A stretch of DNA of 64,000 nt from JAPOUP01 sp965221405 (GTDB lineage: Bacteria; Pseudomonadota; Alphaproteobacteria; Rhodobacterales; Rhodobacteraceae): assembly GCA_965221405.1 (NCBI GenBank), contig CBDCSE010000002.1, positions 682,001 to 746,000 of the forward strand, written 5' to 3'. Below are positions 46,071 to 55,748 of the stretch, piece by piece. The translations under genes and the position numbers were made by a program. The number at the start of each line of letters is the position of its first letter. The first letter of the stretch is position 1. The notes under the pieces were generated by a model. The model saw only the letters and a program-made list of their open reading frames with translations. It searched no databases and had not been told where the DNA came from.

Positions 46071-48983
46071 TCATCCTAACGCCGCGTTGCAGCGGCGGCA
46101 GACCTCTGGTTGGGAGTGCGCCCCGACATCGGGAAGGATTTTCCAGCAGCGCTGACATTTCCTGCCATCCGCGGCTTCGAAAACCACGCCGACGCCCTCG
46201 ACATCGGGTAGCCGGAAAGCCTCCTGCGGCACGGGAGCGGATGTAAGCGTAAGGTCCGAAGTGATGCACACGTCGTCAAAGTCGACCGATCTCACCGCCT
46301 GCAGGATCTCCGGATCCTCGATATGGACCACCGGTGCCGCCTCGAGCGAGGAACCGATGGCCTTTTCCCGCCGCTTGATCTCCAAGGCACCGGTCACGAC
46401 GGAGCGTACCCTCCGAACCTCGGCCCATTTCAGCGCCAGTCGCTCATCAAGCCAATCCGCCGGAGTGCCAGGCATATCGACGAGATGGATGGATGAGGCG
46501 TCTCCGGGAAACCTCTCAAGCCATGCCTCTTCCATCGTGAAAACGAGAACGGGCGCGAACCACGTGGTTAGCCGGTGGAAGAGGAGATCCAGAACGGTAC
46601 GCGCCGACCTGCTCCGCAACGAAGGCCCGTCGCAATAGATCGCGTCCTTCCGTATGTCGAAGTAGAAGCTTGAAAGGTCGACCGTCGCGAAGTCGAAAAG
46701 CGCACGGAACACGCCCTGGAAGTCGTAAGCCGTATATCCGGCGCGAACCAGACGGTCGAGTTCGGCCAGCCTATGTAGAACCCACCGCTCCAGCTCCGGC
46801 ATTTCCGCGGGTTCAACCCGTTGGTCCTCGGTGAACCAATACAGGTTGCCGAGAATGTACCGCATCGTGTTACGTAGACGGCGGTAGCTGTCCGCCACGC
46901 CTTTCAGGATTTCGGGCCCGATGCGCTGATCGCCCGTATAATCCGTCTGGGCGACCCAAAGGCGCAGGATATCCGCGCCATATTGCCTGACCACCTCATC
47001 GGGTCCTATGGTGTTGCCCAGTGACTTCGACATCTTGTTGCCATTCTCGTCGAGCGTGAACCCATGGGTCAGCACGGCACGATACGGGGCACGGCCGATG
47101 GTTCCACAGGCCTGCAGCATTGACGAATGGAACCAGCCACGGTGCTGGTCGGTACCTTCCAGATACAGGTCCGCGATGCCATCGGAGGTTCCGTCCGCCC
47201 GATCCCTCAGCACGAAGGAATGGGTTGAGCCCGAGTCGAACCAGACGTCGAGAATATCGAATACCTGCTCGTATTTGTCAGGATCATAGCCATCCCCGAG
47301 GAAGCGTTCCTTGGCACCGGGCCTATACCAGGCGTCCGCGCCCTCATTTTCAAAGGCTTCAAGGATCCTGAGGTTAACCCCGGGGTCGCGCAGGAGAAAA
47401 TCAGGATCATCCGGTCGTGCGCCTTTCCTCGTGAAACACGACAGAGGAACACCCCAGGCGCGCTGGCGCGAGAGCACCCAGTCAGGCCTTGATCCGATCA
47501 TCGAATGGAGTCGGTTCCGGCCGGTCATCGGCGTCCAATCGATAAGCTCGTCAATCGAGGCCAGCGCACGCTCCCGGATCGTCGTTCCGTATTCGTTCCT
47601 GCCATCACCGACAGCCCGATCAATCGCGGCAAACCATTGCGGCGTGTTACGGTAGATCAGCGGCGCCTTGGACCGCCACGAATGCGGGTAGCTGTGCTTG
47701 AGGTTCCCTCGCGCGAGCAGCCCCCGGGCATTTACCAGCGCGTCCATGACCCGCTTGTTCGCGTCGCCCTCCTTACCGTTCGGCCTGAGGATGCGGGCAC
47801 CGCCGAACAGAGGGAGATCCGCACGGAAGGAACCATCCTCCTCGACATTGTAGGTGATCACCTCGGACAGCATCCCGGCGTCGCGGTAAAGCTCGAACTC
47901 CTCCATTCCGTGCGATGGAGCGCAATGCACAAACCCGGTACCCTCATCGTCGTTGACAAAAGAGGCGTGACGAAAGTCTCGTGGCGCGTCCCATTCGCCT
48001 TCCGCACCGTCCGCCTCCGCCAGCGGGTGTCGGAGACTGATTTTCGCGAGTTCGGATACGGGCGCGTCGCCTGACCGACGATACATCGATTCATCAAGCC
48101 GTGCCTTGGCTAGAACATCGGCGGCCAATTGGTCAGCGAGAACGTACCTATCGCCGATGCATGCCCAACACTCCTGCGGACGGCCGGTCACCTCGTATAC
48201 GCCATAGGAAATCTCTTTGCTGAACACCACGCCGCGATTCGACGGGATGGTCCAGGGTGTAGTGGTCCATATGACCACCTTCGCGCCTGACAGCAGCGGA
48301 TGGTCCGAGTGGATCACGGGAAACAGTACCCAGATCGTGTAACTTTCCTTGTCGTGATACTCCACCTCAGCCTCAGCCAGTGCCGTCTTCTCTACGGGTG
48401 ACCACAGGACGGGTTTCGATCCCTGGTATAATATGCCGTTCATCAGGAACTTCTGGAACTCCTCCGCGATCACGCGTTCGGCGTGGAAGTCCATCGTCAG
48501 GTATGGGGAGTCCCATTTACCGGTGATGCCCAGGCGCTTGAACTCGCCGCGCTGGACATTGATCCAGCCTTCGGCGAAACCACGGCATTCCTGACGAAAA
48601 CTGACGACATCGACTCCGGCCCTGTCCTTCCCCTTGGCACGGTACCGTTCCTCGATCTTCCACTCTATCGGCAGACCGTGGCAGTCCCAGCCGGGAACAT
48701 ACCGGCTATCCCTTCCCATCATCTGCCGGGAACGCACTACCATGTCCTTGAGTATCTTGTTCAACGCGTGCCCGATATGCAGGTGGCCGTTGGCGTAAGG
48801 CGGACCATCATGAAGCACGAAAGGCTCACGGCCCTGCGCGGATTCCCTCAACCGCTCATAGACGCCGATCCTATCCCATCTCTCCAGCCAGGAAGGTTCA
48901 CGCTTGGGTAGCCCAGCCCTCATCGGAAACTCGGTTACCGGAAGGTTAAGCGTATCTCTGTAGTCAGGCGTATCGGCGCACAT
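46071..48983 (-). CDS. ileS: Isoleucyl-tRNA synthetase
   Basis: Class I synthetase charging tRNA-Ile; 970 residues, normal for the bacterial enzyme. The HIGH motif is in YANGHLHIGHALNKILKD, the KMSKS motif in NGNKMSKSLGNT, and the editing domain is present (WTTTPWTIPSNRGV). The C-terminal zinc finger reads CQRCWKILPD and CRRCNAALG. It is an intact housekeeping gene, flanked on both sides by noncoding or insertion-derived sequence. Confidence 0.98.
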   Translation of the reverse strand: MCADTPDYRDTLNLPVTEFPMRAGLPKREPSWLERWDRIGVYERLRESAQGREPFVLHDGPPYANGHLHIGHALNKILKDMVVRSRQMMGRDSRYVPGWDCHGLPIEWKIEERYRAKGKDRAGVDVVSFRQECRGFAEGWINVQRGEFKRLGITGKWDSPYLTMDFHAERVIAEEFQKFLMNGILYQGSKPVLWSPVEKTALAEAEVEYHDKESYTIWVLFPVIHSDHPLLSGAKVVIWTTTPWTIPSNRGVVFSKEISYGVYEVTGRPQECWACIGDRYVLADQLAADVLAKARLDESMYRRSGDAPVSELAKISLRHPLAEADGAEGEWDAPRDFRHASFVNDDEGTGFVHCAPSHGMEEFELYRDAGMLSEVITYNVEEDGSFRADLPLFGGARILRPNGKEGDANKRVMDALVNARGLLARGNLKHSYPHSWRSKAPLIYRNTPQWFAAIDRAVGDGRNEYGTTIRERALASIDELIDWTPMTGRNRLHSMIGSRPDWVLSRQRAWGVPLSCFTRKGARPDDPDFLLRDPGVNLRILEAFENEGADAWYRPGAKERFLGDGYDPDKYEQVFDILDVWFDSGSTHSFVLRDRADGTSDGIADLYLEGTDQHRGWFHSSMLQACGTIGRAPYRAVLTHGFTLDENGNKMSKSLGNTIGPDEVVRQYGADILRLWVAQTDYTGDQRIGPEILKGVADSYRRLRNTMRYILGNLYWFTEDQRVEPAEMPELERWVLHRLAELDRLVRAGYTAYDFQGVFRALFDFATVDLSSFYFDIRKDAIYCDGPSLRSRSARTVLDLLFHRLTTWFAPVLVFTMEEAWLERFPGDASSIHLVDMPGTPADWLDERLALKWAEVRRVRSVVTGALEIKRREKAIGSSLEAAPVVHIEDPEILQAVRSVDFDDVCITSDLTLTSAPVPQEAFRLPDVEGVGVVFEAADGRKCQRCWKILPDVGAHSQPEVCRRCNAALG

Positions 48984-49606
48984 GCCTATTGTCCTCGTGG
49001 GCGGGTTGTCTTGAACTCATTTTCAGGTCTGGCGCCTAACCGATCGCATGTTGCCCCGGCGACCCGATAGTCCGGGGCGCTGGATGTGCGGTTCAGGATA
49101 TGGCTGCGGCGGCAAAGGTCATGAAAACACCTATAGAAAGCCGGATTGGCAACGTCCATAGTCACCTGCAGGTGCTGCTTTTGCGCTGCAGCGTTTTTCA
49201 ATCCCTGCGGGTCAGTGGCTGGCCCCGGCGGCCACCAGCACGATCCGCACGCCGAAATCCCAGCCGGACCAGCCGTTCTGCCCCCCGGGGACCGGCATCC
49301 GCGTCCCGATGGCGCGCCCGGATCAGTCGACGACGAGTTCTACGGCGATGACGGCAGGGTGTCGCGGAAAACCTTCACCATGGACGGCCCTTTCGATCCC
49401 TCAACCAAGCGCCGCTCCCCGATCAACGGAAACCCGATCGACTTCGGTCCCTTTCGTTACATATCAGGCATTGACCGCGCCTTAATTTCGCCCTTGCGAA
49501 TGCCCGAAATAGATCTCGCATCCGACTGGCGGACCATGCTATGAGTTACTGTGAACACATGCATCAGGCCGATCCGGCCTGCGGCGATTTCTCGGGAGAA
49601 AAGTGA
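48984..49606. other. Intergenic region between ileS and bactofilin
   Basis: About 620 bases. The divergent arrangement means both promoters lie here. A short frame at 49146-49544 on the plus strand contains no recognisable motif. Nothing else was identified. Confidence 0.3.
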
Positions 49607-49921
49607 ATGTCGGATACCGTTATCGAGGAAGATCTGATCGTCAATGGCAACATGACGTCGGAAAACGCGGATATCAGCGTGAAAGGCCGCGTGATCGGCG
49701 ACATCACCGCGAAGTCGGTGAAGATCGACCATGAAGGTGAAGTCAGCGGGACGATCAAGGCACAGACGATCAGCATCCTTGGTCGCCAGAAAGGCAGTGT
49801 CGCGTGCCAGAACCTGTCACTGGGGCCACAGTCGGAGGTGGCGTCAAAGATCTCAGCTGAGACCTTTACGACCGAAAGAGGCGCGAAACTTGTCGGTGAC
49901 ATCAACGTGGGTCAGCGGTGA
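49607..49921 (+). CDS. Bactofilin family protein
   Basis: A 104-residue cytoskeletal protein that forms filaments by stacking beta-helices. The repeats VIEEDLIVNGNMTSENADIS, VKGRVIGDITAKSVKIDHEG and VSGTIKAQTISILGRQKGS show the short glycine-rich turns of the bactofilin core, ending in GAKLVGDINVGQR. The length is at the short end of the family. The ATG at 49607 follows GGGAGAAAAG. It may organise cell-wall enzymes. Confidence 0.85.
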   Translation: MSDTVIEEDLIVNGNMTSENADISVKGRVIGDITAKSVKIDHEGEVSGTIKAQTISILGRQKGSVACQNLSLGPQSEVASKISAETFTTERGAKLVGDINVGQR

Positions 49922-50029
49922 AAGACCTCGGGACGGAATCCCTTCCCCATAACCGGATCCTCAGTATCTGCGACCGCCCGCGCACCCAAACGCTCGTGAT
50001 TGGGCCGGGCCGCTCACCCCGCGTTGTCA

Positions 50030-50501
50030 TGTAAATTCCTGAGGCCGCCACAGGCCATGCGCCCGGCCAGGCAGGACCGTAAACCTCACGAGGTGACCAA
50101 GTGCGTCCACGACGGCCACGGCCCTGGTCGTCAGGCCACCCCTCGAACGCCCGATCCCCTGGCCAGAGACCCTACTTTTTCGTGTCTTTCGCCTTCTGGC
50201 GCATCTGGACGACCGTGCCGTCGACGAACACCCATTCGAGGTCGAACTCCTCGGACAAAGCGTCGGAAACGCGTTTGAGAACGCCCGAAAGGTCCCAGCG
50301 CGGGAAGTGCCTGGAGACGCTCCACTTACCGAGGTGCTCCGGAATGTCGTGCCACGGCGATCCCGTGCGGAGCCGCACCGGCACCGCCTCCCGGAGACGG
50401 ATTTCCGCCGCCGTGCCGCCAGGGTCGGATTTCCCGCCCGGCAGCATGTTCCCGATCCGCGCCCACATGCCGTAATTCAGTACCGTTCTGTCTGGATTCA
50501 T
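50030..50501 (-). pseudogene. IS5 (IS427-type) transposase remnant
   Basis: The first frame, 50501 to 50172, carries the N-terminal pattern of IS5-family orfA: IGNMLPGGKSDPGG, VRLRTGSPWHDIPEHLGKW and VFVDGTVVQMRQKAK. After its stop, another frame reads QGIGRSRGGLTTRAVAVVDALG and then stops at about 50030, only some 43 residues into orfB. The C-terminal catalytic part is missing, so the element is truncated at its left end. It lies just upstream of the TrlF-like gene. Confidence 0.75.
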
Positions 50502-51292
50502 AAAGAATGATGAAAACAGTGACTTATGACCCAAGCCTTCAGGAACCGCTTCGACTCCCGTTCTGTTTGCTTGGGACGTTCGTTTTTTCTGCATACGCTT
50601 CTGCCACAAGGTTAAACAAACGATGAACTTCCAGAGAAAAGCCGCAGACAAATGGCAAGAAGACATACCCGGGGCACGCTGGTTCAAGGCAGATCTGCAC
50701 ATACACACTATCGACGACCATGCCGGAGGTCGCGTAAGGATGCCGACGGGCCTCTCAAAAGACCATGTTCCGCCCGAAATGCTAGCGGACTATGCGCGGC
50801 GGTTTCTTCGGGCTCTGGCAACACAGGATATCCATGTCGCGGGTCTTACGCCACATTCTCCGCGGGCCGGAGACGATCCCGAGACAAGCGCGGTCTGGCG
50901 CGTGGTGGAAGAATGGAATGAGGGGAACGACGATGATGGCATCCCTTTCAGAGAGAAGGTTTACGCCTTGTTCCCCGGCTTCGAGGTTTCGTTCAGAGAC
51001 GGAAGGGAAGGGCTGCACATTCTGTTCCTGTTCGATCCCGAAATCGGCCGGGAACACTATCTGAAGGCGTTCGAGATTGTCATGGGCGGGATCGCGCCGT
51101 GGCAGGACCGCCAGCTGAAGATTTCGAACAAACGCGCGGAACAGGCCTTCCGTGAACTGCGCGGCTGGCGGGAGCGGGAGTGTCCGATCGATGGGAACGG
51201 CCGTGCCTGGAGCCACCTCGTTCTCGCGCCCCATATCGATTCGGCAAAAGGATTGCTCGGTTCACAAAAGGCGCAAGTCCTGCAGCTTTTCA

Positions 51293-52933
51293 GGGTGTAG
51301 CCCAGATTAGTTGACGACCGCGATTCTCTTCTGCCACGCTTTCCCTGCGGCGCACCGTGCAACGGCCGGACGAACCGGCCGGCGGTGCGCGTTGAGGCAG
51401 ATGCGGGAGTGCGTGTCATGACGAAGAGCGAAGGGAGCCGGGTGCACCGCCACCCGGACGCGGTGGACTGTCTGGAGGGCCTTCCCGAGGACGGGGCGGC
51501 CGTGCGCCCGCCGCTGGTCCGCAGGCACGCGGACGGGCTCACCCGATACTGGACCGGGGGGCCAGGTGCGGAGCCGCGACGTCGCGGGGGACGGCACGCC
51601 GGATGCGCTTCTGGAGGCGGTCCCGTCGGAGTTCGGTCCGCTGCTGCCGCGGCTGGCGGCGGACCTGGGCTCGGGCGCGCCCGGCCTGGACGGCGGCGGG
51701 CGCGCGCTCCGGGACGCCTCGCCGGGCGGCGGCGCGGCGGCGCTGAAGCTTCTGCCGGGCGGCTGGACGCGACGCTGCCGGCGCCGGAGTGCGGGGCCTG
51801 CGGCAGGCCGATGGCCCGGCACGGGACGAGGAGGAAGGCCTGGCTCACGCGGCTCGGCCGGGCCGGGGCGGAGCGCGCGCATTTCCGCTGCCGGTCCTGC
51901 GGCGAGGGATGCCTGCCGCTTGACCGGGCGCTGGGGCTGGAGGACGGGACGGTGACGCTGATGGGCTCCGGGGCGGCGAGCCGGCATGTCGCGAACCTCG
52001 CCGGGGTGAAGGCCTCGCCGAGCGCGCTGCAGCGCCGGGCGCTGGAGCCCGTCGGGGCGGCGGCCCGCTCCGGGCGCGGGGAGGTCGTCGACGCCAGGCC
52101 GCTGGAACCGCGCATGTATCTTTCCATCGACGGCACCGGCGTCCCGATGCGCAGGGAGGAGACCGGGGGCGTTCGCGGCAGGCAGGCCGACGGCACCCCG
52201 GAGACGCGCGAGGCGAAGCTCGCGGTGGTGTACACGGCCGAGGGACGTGATCCCGGGACCGGCGCGGCGGTGAAGGACCGGCGCGGCGGGTCGTTCAGCT
52301 GCCTGATCGACAGCGCGGCGGCGCCGTCCGGAGGCCGGGAGGCCCCGGACTTCGCGGCGCGGCTCGACCGGGAGGCCCGGCGGCGTGGGCCGCACGACGC
52401 CGCCGGGCCCGTCGTCGTCTCCGACGGGGCGGACTGGATCCCGAACGCCTGCGACGGGCCCTTCGGGGGCCGCAGGGTCACGTTCGTGCCCGGCCTCCTG
52501 CACTGCCTGGAACGCGCCTCCGACGCGGTGAAGGCGATCCTGCCGGCGGGTGCGGAACGGGACCGGCGGTTCGCGGAGGTGAAGGCCGACGTCAGGGCGG
52601 GCCGGGCGGCGAAGGTGGTCCGGGAGCTGGCGCCCTTCAGGGACCGGCACGGGGAAGTCGAGGCCTGCTGCCGCCATTTCGGGAGGAACCCCGGCCGGAT
52701 GCGGTACGGCGGGTTCCGGGAGCGGGGCCTCCAGGTCGGGAGCGGCGTCGTCGAGGGCGGATGCCGGCAGTTCGGGCTGCGGCCCAGGCGCTCCGGTGCC
52801 CGCTGGCCGGAGAGGGGCGCCAACGCCATGCTGGCGCTGAAGGGCTGCGCCATGAACCTCCGGCTGCCCGACCTGCTCGAATGGCGGACGAATCAGGCCA
52901 TCGCCGCATGAGCAACTAATCTGGGCTACACCC
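51293..52933 (+). mobile_element. ISKra4-type insertion sequence with 9-bp target duplication
   Basis: A 1641-bp element with perfect 21-bp inverted repeats (51293-51313 and 52913-52933). It is flanked by the identical 9-bp repeat AGCTTTTCA at 51284-51292 and 52934-52942. Perfect repeats and duplication mean a recent insertion. It carries one transposase gene on the plus strand. Exact excision restores the reading frame of the interrupted ATPase gene. Confidence 0.95.
51418..52911 (+). CDS. ISKra4-family transposase
   Basis: Transposase of the ISKra4 family, about 497 residues from the ATG at 51418. The DDE-type catalytic core shows YLSIDGTGVPMRREET, AKLAVVYTAEGRDPGTG, VVVSDGADWIPN and the C-terminal RGLQVGSGVVEGGCRQFG and GANAMLALKGCAMNLRLP. 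A zinc-ribbon-like ECGACGRPM precedes it. The stretch between about 51560 and 51770 reads better in another frame (LLEAVPSEFGPLLPRLAADL), so two compensating frameshifts may be present, or there is sequence error. Long antisense frames over this region are artefacts of high GC content. Confidence 0.85.
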   Translation: MTKSEGSRVHRHPDAVDCLEGLPEDGAAVRPPLVRRHADGLTRYWTGGPGAEPRRRGGRHAGCASGGGPVGVRSAAAAAGGGPGLGRARPGRRRARAPGRLAGRRRGGAEASAGRLDATLPAPECGACGRPMARHGTRRKAWLTRLGRAGAERAHFRCRSCGEGCLPLDRALGLEDGTVTLMGSGAASRHVANLAGVKASPSALQRRALEPVGAAARSGRGEVVDARPLEPRMYLSIDGTGVPMRREETGGVRGRQADGTPETREAKLAVVYTAEGRDPGTGAAVKDRRGGSFSCLIDSAAAPSGGREAPDFAARLDREARRRGPHDAAGPVVVSDGADWIPNACDGPFGGRRVTFVPGLLHCLERASDAVKAILPAGAERDRRFAEVKADVRAGRAAKVVRELAPFRDRHGEVEACCRHFGRNPGRMRYGGFRERGLQVGSGVVEGGCRQFGLRPRRSGARWPERGANAMLALKGCAMNLRLPDLLEWRTNQAIAA

Positions 52934-55005
52934 AGCTTTTCACCCACGGTGAAATCGCCGGTCTCGAACTCGGGGACGACAAACTGCCGGAACAGGCTCT
53001 GAGACGCCGACCGTGGCTCCATGAGGGAATGCAGGAACACCGCCAGGCATTCTTCCATTCCAGCGACGCATACGATCTGGAGGAAATCGGGCGAAGATAC
53101 AGCTGGATCAAGCTAGCATCGCCGCGCATCGAAGCCCTGCGTCAGGCTTTCATCGCGAAAGACTCTCGGTTGCGGATTGGCTTCGAGCGGGGGCCGGATG
53201 GTGGGCTGCGGGAAATCAGCGAGCCACCGGCGGCAGATTCCATTGCGCGTCCATGGCTACGGGAGGCAAAGATAGAAGGCGGCGTTTCTTTCTTCGGCGG
53301 CGAGGAAGGTGCCCGGTTTCGCCTCAGTCCGGATCTGACCTGCATAATCGGCGGCAGCATGACCGGAAAAAGCACCTTCCTCGATGGCCTTCGTGTCCAC
53401 ATAGGCGCTGACCTGCCCGATGGCGAATCCGTCCGTGAGCAGGTCGAGGCCCGTGGACGGCTTCTCACTGCGGGCGCGGCGCGGATTGAACTGGACTGCC
53501 CCGGCAAAGATCCCACAGCTCCAACACATAAACGCTGGCCCGCCCGTTTCTTTACCCAGAACGAACTGCAGCGTCTCACTCAAGACGACGCGGTTGTCGA
53601 GGAGATTCTGGCCAAGCTGATTTCCTCTGAAACGGAGGGCGTAGAGAAGCACACCAAAGATTTAGACGATCTGGACAGGCGTTTGTCCGAAATCGCGAAG
53701 GAGCTCGAAAGTTCGGACGGACGTGTCGCGGAAGCGGAGCAGGCGCTTCAACGCGCTGAGAATGCCGCAGCGGAACTGACGAAATTTGCGGCGGCGGGTG
53801 TCAGCCGTCTTCACCGAACCGGCCGGGAGCATCAGGCGTGGGAAAACGAGCACTCGGTTGCCACCGACCTGCGAAGCGCCCTTGAGGCAGCGTTAACCCG
53901 ATTAGCGGATGCGCCGGATGTACCGTCGGCGAACGTTGATTCCGGTGATATGAACTTGAATGGTCGGCGGCAAAAAATCGTAAAATATCTTGAGGCCGCA
54001 ATGAGCGAGGCGGAGGGGTGGATCTCCGATACCCGGAAGATTGTCGTGTCCTTGGCGAAGAGGGAAACTGATTTGCGCAGGCAAGTGGAACGCACTCTCG
54101 GTGGACAGGGCATCGGCGCAGCGAAACTCCGGGAATTCCAGGAACTCGAGCGGCAAGCTTCACTTTCGAGTAGCTACAGGGACGTCCTGGAAGAGAGCCG
54201 CCGGGCTCAAGTGCATCACAAAGAGCTTTTCGAGAAAGCCCAGAGCGATCGCAGGAATCTTCAAATCGAGCATCGCCGTGCCTTCGAGCGCGTGGGCCGA
54301 TGGATTGAACGGAAATTCCACGGACAGATCCGCGTACGGCGCGTCGACCATGGACGTGCCGAATCTCTTGAACGATTTATGGCCAACCTGCGGCAGAGAG
54401 GCGTGACAAGATGGTGGAACGAGCTGCCAGAAGACCGGAAACCCTCGCCCGAAAGTTTAGGAGATAATCTTGAATCAGATACGCTGGGCGATGTCGGTAT
54501 GACAGATGCGGTCCAAGAGACATTCCGGGAAAATATGACCAGATTCCAAAGGCGGCAACTCGCGGCTTTGCGCTGTCCGGATCGTTACGTGCTGGAATGC
54601 CGGATTAATGAAGGCGGCTACCGGTCTCTGAACGAACTCTCCGGTGGACGGAGAGTCGGGGTTTTACTCTCCCTGCTGCTCGAAACCGCGGACAACCGTC
54701 CATTGGTCATTGACCAGCCAGAAGACGAGTTGGACAATCGTTTCCTGTTCGACACGATGCTGCCCGTCCTCAAGAGGCTGCGCGGGCGGCGGCAGGTCAT
54801 CCTGGCCACACACAACGCAAACATCGTGGTCAATGGAGACGCCGACATGGTAATTCAGCTCGAAGCGGAGGCAAACCGCGGGCGCGTGGCCTGCGCCGGC
54901 GCAATTGAAGAGTCAGCGGTCAGGAACGCGATCGGGCGCACCGTTGACGGCGGCGAGGAAGCGTTCCGCCTCCGCCGCCACAAATACGGCTTCTGAGCGT
55001 CCATC

Positions 55006-55539
55006 ATGGAATGGATCGATATATTGCGCCGCATTGAGTCCGGCGAGGACGCGAGGACGGAGTTCAAGAGCGGCCTCGGCGATTTTTCCTCAATCCACAA
55101 AACGCTATGCGCATTCGCCAACGGTGATGGCGGACTGCTTGTGGTCGGTGTCGATGATTCAGGCGGCATCGTGGGCTTGGATAAGGATGCGGAAACCGTG
55201 CAGGAGAAGTTTACGAGCTTCCTGCAGAATGGCTGCGGCCGACCCGTAACGGCAGTTCTTGGCCGTCAGCCGGTCGGAAGCAACTGGGTGCATTGGATTG
55301 AAGTGCGGCGTCATCAGCGCGGATACGAGCCATTCAACACAGACGGACGTTATTGGATCCGGCGAGGACGCAGCACGGTGGCGCCGTCTCCATCGGAACT
55401 GCAGGAACTGGTTCGAGCGCGACGGCGAAATAGAGTGCAACACGATCCGGGCGAACTCGATCATTCCGTCGACCACTCATCTGCGCATAGCCGACGAGCC
55501 GGGGACAGCGAACATCGCCAGCGACAACAGGAGCCGTGA
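55006..55539 (+). CDS. AlbA-2/Schlafen-type DNA- or RNA-binding protein, possibly frameshifted
   Basis: A 177-codon frame whose first 120 or so residues match the AlbA_2 (Schlafen AAA_4) domain: EDARTEFKSGLGDFSSIHKT, the core LCAFANGDGGLLVVGVDDSG and GGIVGLDKDAE. The typical following segment PSPSELQEL is present at about residue 127. Beyond it the sequence becomes very arginine-rich, whereas the next frame reads WFERDGEIECNTIRANSII and stays open to 55759, closer to what the family has there. A frameshift near 55400 is likely. It lies 9 bases after the TrlF-like gene, so it may belong to the same defence unit. Confidence 0.6.
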   Translation: MEWIDILRRIESGEDARTEFKSGLGDFSSIHKTLCAFANGDGGLLVVGVDDSGGIVGLDKDAETVQEKFTSFLQNGCGRPVTAVLGRQPVGSNWVHWIEVRRHQRGYEPFNTDGRYWIRRGRSTVAPSPSELQELVRARRRNRVQHDPGELDHSVDHSSAHSRRAGDSEHRQRQQEP

Positions 55540-55748
55540 TGACGAACTCCCCTTCATCCCCCGCAACCCATCGCCCGACACAGGATTGGCACCGACCATG
55601 GCGACCGGGCCATCCGCCCGAACCATCGTCCTGCATCTACCGCTGGGCACCGTGCATTCCAAGCTTTGCTCGCTGAACAACCAAATCCACTTTCCCGGCA
55701 CGTGCAAACTCGCCTATCCTTCTGACTCCTCGCGAAACAATTCCGGAA

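Larger units (their letters stand above)
50623..54996 (+). pseudogene. PHP-domain / SMC-like AAA ATPase (TrlF-like), split by ISKra4
   Basis: A large protein interrupted by a transposon. Removing 51293-52933 and one copy of the 9-bp duplication gives a single 907-codon frame. Residues about 22-32 (WFKADLHIHTI) and LTPHSPRAG are the PHP metal-binding core. The ATPase half has a Walker A site GGSMTGKSTFL, a coiled-coil region (about 54 kb, rich in E, R and A), a signature-like NELSGGRRVGVLLSLLL, the Walker B region PLVIDQPEDELDNRF and the H-loop ILATHNANIVV. This layout matches TrlF-type ATPases, which are found in defence islands. The first part ends at a stop created by the element (51298-51300). 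The second half alone lacks a start, so the protein is probably inactive now. Confidence 0.8.

Noticed and set aside
51057..53058. Two long minus-strand open frames (598 and 583 codons) across the ISKra4 element
   Set aside because: They lie antisense to a clear transposase, are proline/arginine/alanine-rich and have no motif; they are by-products of very high GC content.
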